This document shows, one piece after another, positions 1-8,986 of a DNA stretch of 64,000 bases. Position 1 is the first letter of the stretch. Each line of letters begins with the position of its first letter. The notes under the pieces were generated by a model. That model was given only the letters and a program-made list of their open reading frames with translations. It searched no databases and was not told where the DNA came from. Source of the stretch: Prochlorococcus sp. AG-409-P03 (GTDB taxonomy: Bacteria > Cyanobacteriota > Cyanobacteriia > PCC-6307 > Cyanobiaceae). The translations under genes were made by a program, and so were the position numbers. The stretch covers positions 78,030 through 142,029 of the forward strand of contig QCKN01000002.1 in assembly GCA_003215295.1 (NCBI GenBank), given 5' to 3'.

Positions 1-154
1 GATAGCTTACAAGCGAGCCACCAAAGTTCTTGTAGAGAACCGTTCTCTATTGGACGAACTTGCTTCAATGCTTATTGAAAAAGAGACTGTTAATTCCGAA
101 GACCTTCAAGATCTACTTATACGTCGCGACGCAAAGGTTGCAGAATACGCCTAA
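1..154 (+). CDS. ftsH: ATP-dependent zinc metalloprotease FtsH, C-terminal end (partial)
   Basis: The window opens inside a reading frame that ends at TAA 152-154. Its 50 visible residues (beginning AYKRATKVLVENR and containing MLIEKETV and a final EYA) match the tail of the M41 peptidase domain of cyanobacterial FtsH. FtsH is a membrane-anchored AAA+ protease; in cyanobacteria it removes damaged photosystem II subunits such as D1, and psbA lies about 3 kb away. The AAA+ core and the HEXXH zinc site lie outside the window, so the paralogue cannot be told. The downstream eda frame probably starts inside this tail. Confidence 0.85.
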   Translation, partial: IAYKRATKVLVENRSLLDELASMLIEKETVNSEDLQDLLIRRDAKVAEYA

Positions 155-824
155 TAAATACCTTCACTGGCAAAGACAACAGCAAGACTTCATTACTTGC
201 CTGAAGTCTCAACCACTTGTTGTAGTTCTTAGAGTAGATCCAAATTCTTGGGAGAACTCTTTATTTCTAAATCAAATATTCTCATTGTTCACTCAACTCA
301 ATACTGCAGGGGTTAAACATATAGAAATAGGATGGTCTCCTCATCCCGAGTGGATATATCTTATGCGGGAAGTTCAAAGAAACTTTAAAGGAATTTCTCT
401 AGGAGCAGCATCAATAACTTGTTCATTAGCTTTAAAATCAGTCGCTCAATTAGGGCTCAGCTATGCAATGAGTCCTTTCTGGAATCCCATACTGCAGAAA
501 GAAGCTATAGACCTTAACCAACTACTCGTTCCAGGAGTTTTCTCTCCCAAAGAAGTTCAAGAAGCTATTCGTCTTGGCTGTAAGTTAATAAAGCTATTCC
601 CAGCAAGCAAATTAGGGAAAGATTACTTGCATCAACTTAAATCAATGATGAACCCATTGCCATTTGTAATTGCAGCAGGAGGACTAGAGGTATCAGATCT
701 CGATTCATGGATCCAAGAAGGATATGGAGCAATTGTTTTAGGCAGAGGGATAATAAAAAATGGGCGAATAGATCTCACACTTCAGAACTGGCTGCAATCT
801 AAAAAAGATCAATCGCAAACCTAA
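138..824 (+). CDS. eda: 2-keto-3-deoxy-6-phosphogluconate aldolase (KDPG aldolase)
   Basis: Class I aldolase of the Entner-Doudoroff pathway, splitting KDPG into pyruvate and glyceraldehyde-3-phosphate. I chose TTG 138 (228 aa); the frame is open upstream to TTG 60, but that would bury the start deep in ftsH, and no ATG is available. The Schiff-base lysine is in LIKLFPAS (about residue 152) and the general acid/base Glu is in HIEIGW (about residue 63). The Arg that follows the Glu in E. coli Eda (LRT) is Ser here, and the GAGT loop reads GAAS. The gene overlaps the end of ftsH by about 17 bp, so the two are probably cotranscribed. The start is less certain than the identity. Confidence 0.8.
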   Translation: MQNTPNKYLHWQRQQQDFITCLKSQPLVVVLRVDPNSWENSLFLNQIFSLFTQLNTAGVKHIEIGWSPHPEWIYLMREVQRNFKGISLGAASITCSLALKSVAQLGLSYAMSPFWNPILQKEAIDLNQLLVPGVFSPKEVQEAIRLGCKLIKLFPASKLGKDYLHQLKSMMNPLPFVIAAGGLEVSDLDSWIQEGYGAIVLGRGIIKNGRIDLTLQNWLQSKKDQSQT

Positions 825-992
825 CTATTTAGAATTATTTCGATTAGATACTTTGCTGAATTTTATCATCTCATAACAATCGAGCTAAATATAAAGCCAA
901 ATTATTAGTCAACTAATTTCAAGTCTCAATTACCAATAATAATGAAATTAAAACTACTAAAACCTAAAATATTTATTTAATAGATAAAAGTT

Positions 993-2081
993 CTACCAAA
1001 GACTGCACTGGCCACGTTGTCTTAACAAGTGATCAGCTAATACAAGAGAAACCATAGCTTCCACCATCGGAACTGCTCGAGGTAAGACACATGGGTCATG
1101 TCTCCCTTTTGCATTAAGCATCACTGGATTCCCCTCGGAATCAACTGTTTTTTGTGGCTTCCTAATAGTCGCTGTGGGCTTAAATGCGACCCGAAGAACT
1201 ATTTGCTCACCATTGCTAATTCCTCCTTGGATACCCCCAGAGTTATTTGAAGCTGTTCTAAAGCGTCCATTCTCACTTGCTATAAATGCATCGTTATGTT
1301 CACTCCCTCGCATTAGCGTTCCCTCAAATCCTGACCCAACTTCAAATCCTTTAGTCGCAGGTAGAGACATTAATGCCTTAGCAAGATCAGCCTCCAACTT
1401 GTCAAACACCGGCATCCCAAGTCCCATAGGCGCATTGCGAACAACACACTCAATCACACCTCCACAAGAATCTCCCTCTCGACTTATTGCTTCGATTCTT
1501 TCAACCATCAAATTCGCAACTTCTCTATTTGGACAGCGAACAATATTGGCCTCAACCTCATCGAATCTAACGGCGTCAGGATCAATCTCAGCCTCAATAT
1601 TGTGAATACGTTTGACCCAAGCCAAAATTTCTGTGGCATTCGCCTTTTCTAGAAGTTGCTTTGCAACTGCTCCAGCAGCAACCCGTGCAATAGTTTCCCG
1701 AGCAGACGCTCTACCCCCTCCACTGCGAGCCTGCACTCCATATTTAACTTGATAAGTAGCATCTGCGTGAGAAGGCCGAAAGGCTTTCTGAACCTCGCCA
1801 TAATCCCCAGGCCGATGATCTTTATTTCTAACCATCATTGCAATAGGAGTTCCTAGAGTGGTATTCCCAGTTAATCCACTCAAGATTTCTAGCTGATCAG
1901 CCTCATTGCGTGGAGTAGTGATTTTGCTTTGTCCTGGCTTTCTCCTATCCAAATCCCTTTGAATCTTTTCAATATCTAAATCCAACCTTGGAGGACAGCC
2001 CTCAAGGATTACACCAACACCTCCACCGTGAGATTCACCAAAGGTGCTAACACGGAATAACTTCCCGAAAGTACTTCCCAT
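993..2081 (-). CDS. aroC: Chorismate synthase
   Basis: Converts 5-enolpyruvylshikimate-3-phosphate to chorismate, using reduced FMN as a non-consumed cofactor; it is the last step of the shikimate pathway and feeds aromatic amino acids, folate and phylloquinone. The protein is 362 aa, the family's usual length. Signatures seen are the N-terminal [17 protein letters not shown], the [12 protein letters not shown] loop and [12 protein letters not shown] 2081 (MGSTFGKLF) is the expected start; the TTG one codon upstream is less likely. It lies downstream of psbA on the same strand but is separated from it by a strong terminator, so it should have its own promoter. Confidence 0.97.
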   Translation of the reverse strand: MGSTFGKLFRVSTFGESHGGGVGVILEGCPPRLDLDIEKIQRDLDRRKPGQSKITTPRNEADQLEILSGLTGNTTLGTPIAMMVRNKDHRPGDYGEVQKAFRPSHADATYQVKYGVQARSGGGRASARETIARVAAGAVAKQLLEKANATEILAWVKRIHNIEAEIDPDAVRFDEVEANIVRCPNREVANLMVERIEAISREGDSCGGVIECVVRNAPMGLGMPVFDKLEADLAKALMSLPATKGFEVGSGFEGTLMRGSEHNDAFIASENGRFRTASNNSGGIQGGISNGEQIVLRVAFKPTATIRKPQKTVDSEGNPVMLNAKGRHDPCVLPRAVPMVEAMVSLVLADHLLRQRGQCSLW

Positions 2082-2183
2082 CAAGTGCCCATTCTTATTA
2101 GAGACTAAAGAAGAAGATCAAAAAACCCCTGAAAATAAAAAATTCTATTGCGCTTAGTAAAGATGCTACATGAAAGCAATTAC

Positions 2184-2213
2184 CAAAAAAAGCCCCCTCA
2201 CGAGAGGGGGCTT
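2184..2213 (-). terminator. Intrinsic terminator of psbA
   Basis: A perfect 10-bp stem (2190-2199 with 2204-2213) with a 4-nt loop and GC-rich core is followed, on the minus strand, by a run of T residues (plus-strand A run at 2185-2191). It lies about 55 nt downstream of the psbA stop and before aroC. It is a textbook rho-independent terminator and should isolate highly transcribed psbA from aroC. Confidence 0.92.
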
Positions 2214-2268
2214 AACAAAAGAGTTATGCGTAGAAAACTCTAGAACTAAATTGATTGGTTAATTAAGC

Positions 2269-3351
2269 TCAACCAATCGCAGGAGCTACCAAAGCCACAG
2301 AAGTGGATTCAGCCGCAGCAAGGTCTAGAGGGAAGTTGTGAGCATTACGCTCGTGCATCACTTCCATACCAAGGTTGGCACGATTAAGAACATCACCCCA
2401 AGTTGGAACGACCTTGCCATTTGCATCAAGAATTGACTGGTTGAAGTTGAAACCATTCAAGTTGAAAGCCATGGTGCAAATGCCCATAGAAGTCAACCAA
2501 ACACAAACAACAGGGAAAATTGCCAGGAAGAAGTGAAGGCTACGACTGTTATTAAAGCTGGCGTATTGGAAGATCAAACGACCGAAATAACCGTGAGCAG
2601 CCACGATGTTGTAGGTCTCTTCCTCTTGACCAAACTTATAACCATAGTTCTGGGACTCAGTCTCAGTAGTTTCACGTACCAAAGATGAAGTAACCAATGA
2701 ACCATGCATTGCTGAGAAAAGGCTTCCTCCGAACATGCCTGCTACACCAGCCATATGGAATGGGTGCATAAGGATATTGTGCTCAGCCTGGAACACAAAC
2801 ATGAAGTTGAAAGTACCTGAAATTCCCAATGGCATGCCATCAGATAGCGAACCCTGTCCAAATGGGTAGATCAGAAACACAGCAAAAGCTGCAGAAACTG
2901 GTGCTGAATAAGCAACACAAATCCAAGGACGCATACCTAAACGGTATGAAAGCTCCCACTGACGACCCATCCATCCACAAATTCCGATTAGGAAGTGGAA
3001 AACGATAAGCTGATAAGGACCACCGTTGTAAAGCCACTCATCAAGGGATGCAGCTTCCCAGATTGGGTAGAAGTGCATTCCAATGGCGTTACTAGAAGGA
3101 ACAACAGCACCAGAGATGATGTTGTTTCCATACATGAGTGAACCCGCAACAGGCTCGCGGATACCATCGATATCAACCGGTGGCGCCGCAATAAAAGCAA
3201 TAATGAAACAGGTTGTGGCAGTAAGTAGACAGGGAACCATCAATACACCAAACCAACCGAGGTAAATACGGTTGTTAGTGGAAGTAACCCAATCACAGAA
3301 CTGTGGCCAACCCTTAAGCAGCGAAGAACGCTGCTGCTGAATGCTGGTCAT
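2269..3351 (-). CDS. psbA: Photosystem II reaction centre protein D1
   Basis: D1 binds P680 chlorophylls, the active-branch pheophytin, QB and the Mn4CaO5 cluster. The protein is 360 aa from ATG 3351 ([10 protein letters not shown]); upstream in-frame starts would add 43 residues absent from the family. Key parts seen: Asp170 region (SDGMP), the FVFQAEHN/His198 region, QB-site Ser264 (QYASFNNSR), and the C-terminal ligands in [17 protein letters not shown], followed by a 15-residue processed extension of cyanobacterial type. Gln is at the canonical position 130, as in low-light (D1:1) forms. The canonical Tyr126 is Trp here (residue 127, in GWMGRQ), and the Phe before Ser169 is Leu. The protein has five membrane spans in the thylakoid. 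Confidence 0.98.
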   Translation of the reverse strand: MTSIQQQRSSLLKGWPQFCDWVTSTNNRIYLGWFGVLMVPCLLTATTCFIIAFIAAPPVDIDGIREPVAGSLMYGNNIISGAVVPSSNAIGMHFYPIWEAASLDEWLYNGGPYQLIVFHFLIGICGWMGRQWELSYRLGMRPWICVAYSAPVSAAFAVFLIYPFGQGSLSDGMPLGISGTFNFMFVFQAEHNILMHPFHMAGVAGMFGGSLFSAMHGSLVTSSLVRETTETESQNYGYKFGQEEETYNIVAAHGYFGRLIFQYASFNNSRSLHFFLAIFPVVCVWLTSMGICTMAFNLNGFNFNQSILDANGKVVPTWGDVLNRANLGMEVMHERNAHNFPLDLAAAESTSVALVAPAIG

Positions 3352-3394
3352 GAGGACGGTATAGGAATCCCAAAAAACTTGGGACGATAAATAA

Positions 3395-3471
3395 GGACAG
3401 GATTGCCCTGTCCAAAAGAGTGTAAACGAAGAACAAGCAATCCGTGAACAGTATTCAAGAGAATCCGTGAA
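3395..3471 (-). promoter_or_regulatory. psbA promoter / 5' leader with direct repeats and a hairpin
   Basis: This lies in the 342-bp interval upstream of psbA. AATCCGTGAA occurs twice (3439-3448 and 3462-3471), 23 nt apart, about two helix turns. Read on the minus strand, TTCACG (3448-3443) could be a -35 and TACACT (3424-3419) a -10, 18 nt apart, so the downstream repeat would cover the -35. The predicted leader carries a 7-bp hairpin (3395-3401 with 3407-3413). The repeats and hairpin are seen directly; the promoter assignment is inference. Confidence 0.4.
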
Positions 3472-3693
3472 GAGCAACAAATCTCAAATACCAGAAAGAT
3501 TTAAGATTTGAGCGTCGAGAGATTTAGGAGAACTGTTTTGGTCCTCATCCGCTGGTTCCTGTCAGGACAACATCTTCAAGAAACTGTGCCTTTAACTAGT
3601 GCGAGGCATAGAAGAAACGAACTAGAGGCATTGGGGGCAGTGGTTTATTGGAGTGAAAGGCTGCTACCTTCCCAACTGCACTGACCACCCAGA

Positions 3694-4038
3694 TTGGAAC
3701 TAATCCCATTCAGAAACAGAAGAGGAAGCAACATATTGACTTTCCTAGTAGTGGGAATCGCAATTCTTTTGGGCGAAGGTTGTACTAACAAGCAACAATC
3801 ATTCAATGAGCAGTCTTCAAACTCTGAAAAAGCAATATTTGAATTAAAAAGCCGTATCAGCAAAATTGAAAGCCACCTCACAAAAGGCTCTGATCCTTCA
3901 CTCTTATTTAAAGCAAAAATTAAGTCAATTACATTCCGGATTGGCACAAAAGATGATCGTTTGAGAATCTATTGGAGTGATGGAAGTAGAACAGATCTTC
4001 CATGCACTAAAGAACAAAGTATATGGGCATGTGGATAA
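3694..4038 (+). CDS. Small putative lipoprotein of unknown function
   Basis: This is a 114-aa protein I do not recognise. From TTG 3694 it has a positively charged N-region (RNRR), a hydrophobic stretch (ILTFLVVGIAILL) and a Cys in LLGEGC, so it looks like a lipoprotein signal, although GEGC is a poor lipobox. A polar helical part follows, then a short C-terminal segment with two Cys residues (DLPCTKEQSIWACG). A second TTG at 3736, preceded by an AGAGGAAG Shine-Dalgarno at 3721-3728, would give a 100-aa protein without the charged N-region. It is divergent from psbA and ends 16 bp from the convergent aspartoacylase gene. Confidence 0.6.
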   Translation: MELIPFRNRRGSNILTFLVVGIAILLGEGCTNKQQSFNEQSSNSEKAIFELKSRISKIESHLTKGSDPSLLFKAKIKSITFRIGTKDDRLRIYWSDGSRTDLPCTKEQSIWACG

Positions 4039-4054
4039 CTAAAATATAGTAAAG

Positions 4055-4969
4055 CTAGTCTTGAATTAGATCTTCTAAGGCCAAACTCCACTTATTGGAA
4101 AAAGGCCAAACCTCTCTTTTAGTAAGACTCATAGCTATATTTTTTTCCATATATGCCGCCTCATTAATAAATACTGGCACAACAGATTCATCTTCATAGA
4201 ACCTTTGCACATCTCCATCTGAACTTATAAATAAAGGTGCTCCAGAGCAAAGTGGGTGCCAATCTGCCCCGTCGAGAGAAGAATGTATGAATGATTCAAC
4301 CTTGCCTTCTGAATCCCTAGGAAAATCCAAACTTCCCAAATGACGATGAATAACTAATTGCTTGGGAAAATTACTCATTCGCGATCTAGCTTTTGCTATT
4401 TCCCCGAGACAAGCCTCTAAAGCAATATGAGTTTGTTCAACAATCTTTGCATTGAGAATCCCTTGAGGAACTGGGCCAATTTCAACTACGACTCCACATG
4501 GCCATGCCTCAACAAGAAAACCTGTTTGAGAATAATCACCTTCATGTAAATAAACAGGTAAACCTAGACGTGCCTGCATTAAAGATGCAAGCGCTAAATC
4601 TGCAGGCCGACGTCCATAAACAACTAAACAACTACCCATAGCAGCAGTAGTGCTATGAAAATCAATGCAAAGCTGACACGGTTGATCTGAACTCGAACCA
4701 AAAAGAGATAACAGTTCTCTAGCACGTTCAAACTCATAGGCTTTATTACTCTGCGCATCGCAGGAACCAAAGAGAAAACTACGATTTAAATCTCTTTCTA
4801 GATACCGCCTACAAGACTTATAGGCCAAAGGGTTACCTATGACCTTGCAAACACTTAAGCCATTTGTGTTGATCAGCCAAGGCTTCTTCGACCATTCCTC
4901 AAAGAGCCAAGGTGCATTAACTTCATTGCCATGGGTTCCTGCAACCAATAAAACCTGAAGCCCTGACAT
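4055..4969 (-). CDS. aspA: Aspartoacylase / succinylglutamate desuccinylase family zinc hydrolase
   Basis: 304 aa, M14-type zinc amidohydrolase. Visible residues fit the family: zinc ligands His13 and Glu16 in GTHGNE, His105 in DFHSTT, substrate-binding DLNR at 60-63, and catalytic Glu163 in VEIGPV. Aspartoacylases cleave N-acetylaspartate to acetate and aspartate; picocyanobacterial homologues carry that name, but the natural substrate here is unknown and another N-acyl amino acid is possible. The gene is convergent with the small lipoprotein gene (16-bp gap) and divergent from the glutathione transferase gene. Confidence 0.88.
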   Translation of the reverse strand: MSGLQVLLVAGTHGNEVNAPWLFEEWSKKPWLINTNGLSVCKVIGNPLAYKSCRRYLERDLNRSFLFGSCDAQSNKAYEFERARELLSLFGSSSDQPCQLCIDFHSTTAAMGSCLVVYGRRPADLALASLMQARLGLPVYLHEGDYSQTGFLVEAWPCGVVVEIGPVPQGILNAKIVEQTHIALEACLGEIAKARSRMSNFPKQLVIHRHLGSLDFPRDSEGKVESFIHSSLDGADWHPLCSGAPLFISSDGDVQRFYEDESVVPVFINEAAYMEKNIAMSLTKREVWPFSNKWSLALEDLIQD

Positions 4970-5025
4970 CCAACTTTAAAAGCTATTTTCAGGGTGGCTA
5001 AAAATGTCAAGAAAGGGAACTCGCT

Positions 5026-6018
5026 ATGCCTATTCACCCAATTGTTGTTGCAAGTGCACGAATCGGATGGCAATGGCAATGGAGGCAATTAATGAATGGA
5101 TTAGCTCCTGCAGATTCCAGCGGGAATTACATCAGACCTAAAAGCCAACACCAAAATGCCATCTTGCCAAAAGAGAGCGACCTAATCGAGAGATCACTCC
5201 ATCAAAAACCACTCCTAATTATTGGGCGAAGCTGCCCATGGGCACATAGAACTTGGTTGATCTATGAAATACGAAATTTACAGACAAGTCTCCAATTATT
5301 AATAGCCCAATCAGACCACAAAGGTGGCCAATGGCGAATTGAGCCTTCTTGGAGAGGGTGTGATTCTCTCCTCTCGATTTACAAAAAGTGTGGCAGCCCA
5401 CCAAACCATCGAGCGACAGTACCAACCTTAATAGACCCAGGAATTAATACTGAAACCAACCCCAAAATTCTAGGCAATGAAAGTGCACAGTTGGTTGAAT
5501 TGCTCAATCAATGGCCCACCATTGGTCAAGAAATTGATCTATCACCAGCAGAGTGCAAAGAGGAAATTCATACATGGCAAAAACTACTCCAACCAAGTGT
5601 TAATGATGGGGTGTATCGGTGTGGGTTTGCACGTACACAATCGGCGTACAACAAAGCATGCAACGAGCTTTTCTCAGCTCTCAAAATCGTGGAAGAAAGT
5701 CTCTCCAAAAAGGGGCCTTGGCTCTGCGGAGAAAAATTAAGTCTTGCTGATCTACGACTATTCCCAACATTAATTCGTTGGGAAATGGTTTATATGCCAC
5801 TCTTTGGATGCAGTACAAAACCTCTTTGGGCCTTTCCTAAACTATGGAATTGGCGCCAAGCATTTTTTAACCTAACTAATGTAGAGAAAACCTGCGATTA
5901 CAATGCATGGCGCAATGACTACTTTGGTGCTTTATTCCCATTAAGGCCAAGCGGAATTATTCCAGATGGACCAGAACTAAGCACCATAATTAATTCTACA
6001 GCCCCTAAATTAAAATGA
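5026..6018 (+). CDS. Xi-class glutathione S-transferase (glutathionyl-hydroquinone reductase type)
   Basis: This 330-aa protein has an N-terminal thioredoxin-like domain and a C-terminal all-helical GST domain. The diagnostic CPWAHR motif (Cys70) is that of the ECM4/YqjG/PcpF group, which reduces glutathionyl-hydroquinones to hydroquinones using glutathione. The helical domain contains GPWLCGEKLSLADLRLFPTL, the usual N-capping/LADLRL region. It is the first gene of a translationally coupled set: its TGA overlaps the ATG of the next gene (6015). The natural quinone substrate is unknown. Confidence 0.85.
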   Translation: MPIHPIVVASARIGWQWQWRQLMNGLAPADSSGNYIRPKSQHQNAILPKESDLIERSLHQKPLLIIGRSCPWAHRTWLIYEIRNLQTSLQLLIAQSDHKGGQWRIEPSWRGCDSLLSIYKKCGSPPNHRATVPTLIDPGINTETNPKILGNESAQLVELLNQWPTIGQEIDLSPAECKEEIHTWQKLLQPSVNDGVYRCGFARTQSAYNKACNELFSALKIVEESLSKKGPWLCGEKLSLADLRLFPTLIRWEMVYMPLFGCSTKPLWAFPKLWNWRQAFFNLTNVEKTCDYNAWRNDYFGALFPLRPSGIIPDGPELSTIINSTAPKLK

Positions 6019-6689
6019 TCTTTCCCTTTCAAAGTCAAAAATCTAATAAGCCAAACTTTCAAGAAGTGGAGCTTGAAGGTATTTATGGGAAGTACACAAT
6101 CACTCAAAAGGACGCGATTGAAGTGCAGAACTATAGGGTTGCAGTTCTAATCTGCGGTCTTTCACTCTCCTTGGGACTAGGTCAATGGATTTTATTTGGT
6201 ACAAATTGGGCTTGGATTTGGCTATTTCCTTTGACGGCTGGTCTAGGTCTCGCACTCCAATATATTCACATTTACGTCAGAGTACTTCATAGAACTCTTA
6301 AGATGTTCTGGGTATTAGGTTGCTTAGGCATAATCCTACTTTTTTACAAGTTCGGCATAAGAGAAATGCTTCCCAATATCGCCTCAAATGCAGCACTAAC
6401 AATTCTCATTGGGCCATTCTTTGCTGCACTAACTGGCCTGGGATTCAAAGAGTTCTTTTGCTTTCGACGACCAGAAGCTATTGGTCTCACAGCTCTCCTC
6501 CCCATAGCTTTGATAGGACATTTAAGTGGAGTCTTCAATGGAGCAATCGTTATGTTTTTACTTATAATATCTGCCATTATGTTAGTCATACTTTCTCTTA
6601 GAAAGTTTGGAATGGAAGTAGCTGCAGATGTAGGAGACAAAAGCATATTTAATTACTTAGATAATCAGCGAGCTGCAGGTGCTTTGTGA
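6015..6689 (+). CDS. DUF2301 integral membrane protein
   Basis: 224 aa, with about six hydrophobic segments between residues 40 and 195 and a soluble N-terminus. The overall pattern (YRVAVLICGL near the first span, GFKEFFCF and RRPEA loop, final RKFGMEVAADVGDKS) matches the cyanobacterial/plastid DUF2301 family, whose function is not established. The start overlaps the upstream GST stop (ATGA) and its own stop overlaps the ABC-F start (GTGA), so the three genes are almost certainly one operon. No function should be assumed from that alone. Confidence 0.85.
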   Translation: MIFPFQSQKSNKPNFQEVELEGIYGKYTITQKDAIEVQNYRVAVLICGLSLSLGLGQWILFGTNWAWIWLFPLTAGLGLALQYIHIYVRVLHRTLKMFWVLGCLGIILLFYKFGIREMLPNIASNAALTILIGPFFAALTGLGFKEFFCFRRPEAIGLTALLPIALIGHLSGVFNGAIVMFLLIISAIMLVILSLRKFGMEVAADVGDKSIFNYLDNQRAAGAL

Positions 6690-8608
6690 GCCTAGTAAGC
6701 CTCATTGGAGCTTCTAAAGACTTTGGTATTCGAACACTTTTCAAGGATCTAACTCTTCATATTGAGAAGAAAGAGCGGCTCGGATTGATTGGTGCTAATG
6801 GTTCAGGAAAATCAACCCTTCTAAAAATTATTGCTGGTATTGAACCGCTTGAAAAAGGAAAGCGGTCGTGCTCACCAAAGCTTCGAATAACAATTGTAAA
6901 TCAAGAAAGTGTTTTCGAACAAGGCCTTAGTGTGCTTGAACAGGTGCTTGAAGGTTGCGGAGAAAAGAAAAAGCTACTCCTAGAGTTCACACACATAACC
7001 AATGAAATAGCTCAAAAGCCTGAGGATCCAATTCTTCTTGAAAAACTAAGTCGATTGAGTGAACAAATGGATCACTCTGAAGTCTGGGATCTGGAACACC
7101 AATGTCAAGAAATATTGAGTCGTCTTGGAATTAAAGATCTAAGTCTTCCAGTGGAAAAACTTTCAGGTGGCTATCTCAAGCGAGTAGCAATAGCCTCTGC
7201 GCTAGTTGCAAAGCCAGATCTTCTTCTCCTTGACGAGCCTACCAACCATCTAGACGCTTCTGCAATTGAATGGCTACAAAATTGGCTTGCCAACTATCCA
7301 GGAGCATTAGTACTGGTCACCCATGACCGATACGTTTTGGATCGGATTACTAACAAAATGATTGAGGTAGATCGCGGAGAAGCAAAAACTTACATTGGCA
7401 ACTACACCAAGTTCCTTGAAGAAAAGTCCATACAAGAGCAATCCGAAACTACAAAAAACCTCAAATTCAAAGGAATCTTAAGGAGAGAATTGACTTGGTT
7501 AAGGAGAGGAGCTAAAGCTCGAAGTACTAAACAAAAAGCTCGAATTCAAAGAATACACCAATTACAAAATAAGCCTAATCGAAAAGTTAAGGAGACTATA
7601 GACATAACGACTTCCAATAGACGAATTGGCAAGTTAGTTATTGAGGTGAAAGAATTAAGTGTTACAGCAAATAGAGAAATTAATGGGCCCATCCTAATTA
7701 ACAATTTTAGCTACAGCTTCACCAATCAAGATCGAGTAGGAATTATTGGTTCAAATGGAACAGGTAAATCAACACTTCTTGACCTGCTAGCAGGTAAAAC
7801 AGATCCTGTTAAAGGTAGGATTCGCATAGGAACTACTGTTCACATTGGATACCTAAATCAGAATACAGTGATTCAACTCGAAAATAAAAATTCAAATCAG
7901 AAAGTTATCGACTTTATCGAAGAAGAAGCCTCTCAGATTAGGATTGGGAAGGAGATGATAACTGCTTCTCAATTACTAGAAAGATTTCTGTTCCCTCCAG
8001 CCCAACAACATAGCAAACTTAAAACTCTTTCAGGAGGAGAGATAAGGCGACTAAGTCTTTGCCGAATACTTATACAGTCGCCAAACGTTATTTTATTGGA
8101 CGAGCCAACTAATGATCTAGATATACAGACGCTAAGGGTACTTGAAGACTTTATAGAGAGTTTCCAAGGTTGCGTTATATTAGTGTCGCATGATAGATAT
8201 TTCCTAGATCGCACTGTAAAACGAATACTTTGTTTTGAAGATAAAGGCTTAAAACTTTATGAAGGCAACTACAGCGAGATTTTAGATAAAAAGAGACATC
8301 AATCGAAACAGTTAACTCAATCATCGTCACAAAGACCTAAGGCAAATCCAAAAGCCGAAAAAAGAGACATTAATCATCTTCCTAAAACGCCCATTAAAGC
8401 CCAACGTAGAAGTTTTAAAGAATCCAAAGAGCTTGAGGCTCTAAATAAAGAACTACCTCTTCTTGAAGCTAGAAAGTTAACCCTTGAAAATGAACTAGCC
8501 ACAGGGACTAATGATTTAGCTGCATCTAGCAATAAGCTCGCAGAATTGGTCAAAACAATTTCGGAAGCAGAAGATCGCTGGTTAGAACTGAGCGAATTGG
8601 AGCCCTGA
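6686..8608 (+). CDS. ABC-F family ATPase (Uup-like)
   Basis: 640-aa soluble protein with two ABC domains and no membrane domain. Domain 1 has Walker A GANGSGKST (36-44), LSGGYLKR and LLLLDEPTNHLD; domain 2 has GSNGTGKST (about 355), LSGGEIRRLSL and VILLDEPTNDLD. Between them is the charged linker of ABC-F proteins (RRELTWLRRGAKARSTKQKA), and the C-terminus is a coiled coil as in Uup. ABC-F proteins act on ribosomes or on branched nucleic acids; which applies here is inference, with the linker and C-terminal coil favouring Uup. GTG start overlaps the preceding stop. Confidence 0.92.
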   Translation: MSLVSLIGASKDFGIRTLFKDLTLHIEKKERLGLIGANGSGKSTLLKIIAGIEPLEKGKRSCSPKLRITIVNQESVFEQGLSVLEQVLEGCGEKKKLLLEFTHITNEIAQKPEDPILLEKLSRLSEQMDHSEVWDLEHQCQEILSRLGIKDLSLPVEKLSGGYLKRVAIASALVAKPDLLLLDEPTNHLDASAIEWLQNWLANYPGALVLVTHDRYVLDRITNKMIEVDRGEAKTYIGNYTKFLEEKSIQEQSETTKNLKFKGILRRELTWLRRGAKARSTKQKARIQRIHQLQNKPNRKVKETIDITTSNRRIGKLVIEVKELSVTANREINGPILINNFSYSFTNQDRVGIIGSNGTGKSTLLDLLAGKTDPVKGRIRIGTTVHIGYLNQNTVIQLENKNSNQKVIDFIEEEASQIRIGKEMITASQLLERFLFPPAQQHSKLKTLSGGEIRRLSLCRILIQSPNVILLDEPTNDLDIQTLRVLEDFIESFQGCVILVSHDRYFLDRTVKRILCFEDKGLKLYEGNYSEILDKKRHQSKQLTQSSSQRPKANPKAEKRDINHLPKTPIKAQRRSFKESKELEALNKELPLLEARKLTLENELATGTNDLAASSNKLAELVKTISEAEDRWLELSELEP

Positions 8609-8986
8609 ACATCCGCCTTCTTCGATGAAGAGGAAGAAGATCCCCGTTCAGCCCTTAAATAGTCGACTCACGAACGAAAACAAGACAAATTAACTCCTCT
8701 CAAGTGTCGCGCCAAAAACCGAGAAAGAACATCATGAGACTCTTGAGACCAAAAGCAAGGCTCTTCAGACCCATGAATCCCAAGCCTGACCCGACCATGA
8801 TTGCTGAAATAGACCTAGCTGTCTCGAAAAGATGGCATGAGATAAGCCTTAAGAGCTCTATAGAGGCGGTATGTACCGATACTTAATTTGGGTATTGGTG
8901 TTGTAACCGCAATGAAACCCGTGGCATAACCCTTCGAAGGCCGTATCGTGTGCTTGTCGACCAAGGCCGGCGTAGGCCAAGACTCC
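8609..8986 (+). other. Gene-free interval upstream of the CP12 gene
   Basis: 378 bp between the ABC-F and CP12 genes. It contains a weak 7-bp inverted repeat (8617-8623 with 8633-8639) with no T run, and an open frame of 60 codons (8704-8886) with no recognisable similarity, which I do not call. The promoter and leader of CP12 must lie here, but I see no convincing -35/-10 pair. Confidence 0.5.

Noticed and set aside
1174-1605. 143-codon open frame opposite aroC
   Set aside because: It lies entirely antisense to the well-supported chorismate synthase gene and has Ser/Ile/Pro-rich composition typical of a shadow frame.
8704-8886. 60-codon open frame (GTG start) upstream of CP12
   Set aside because: No recognisable domain, unusual basic composition, no clear ribosome binding site, and the region probably contains the CP12 promoter. 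It could be real, but nothing supports it.
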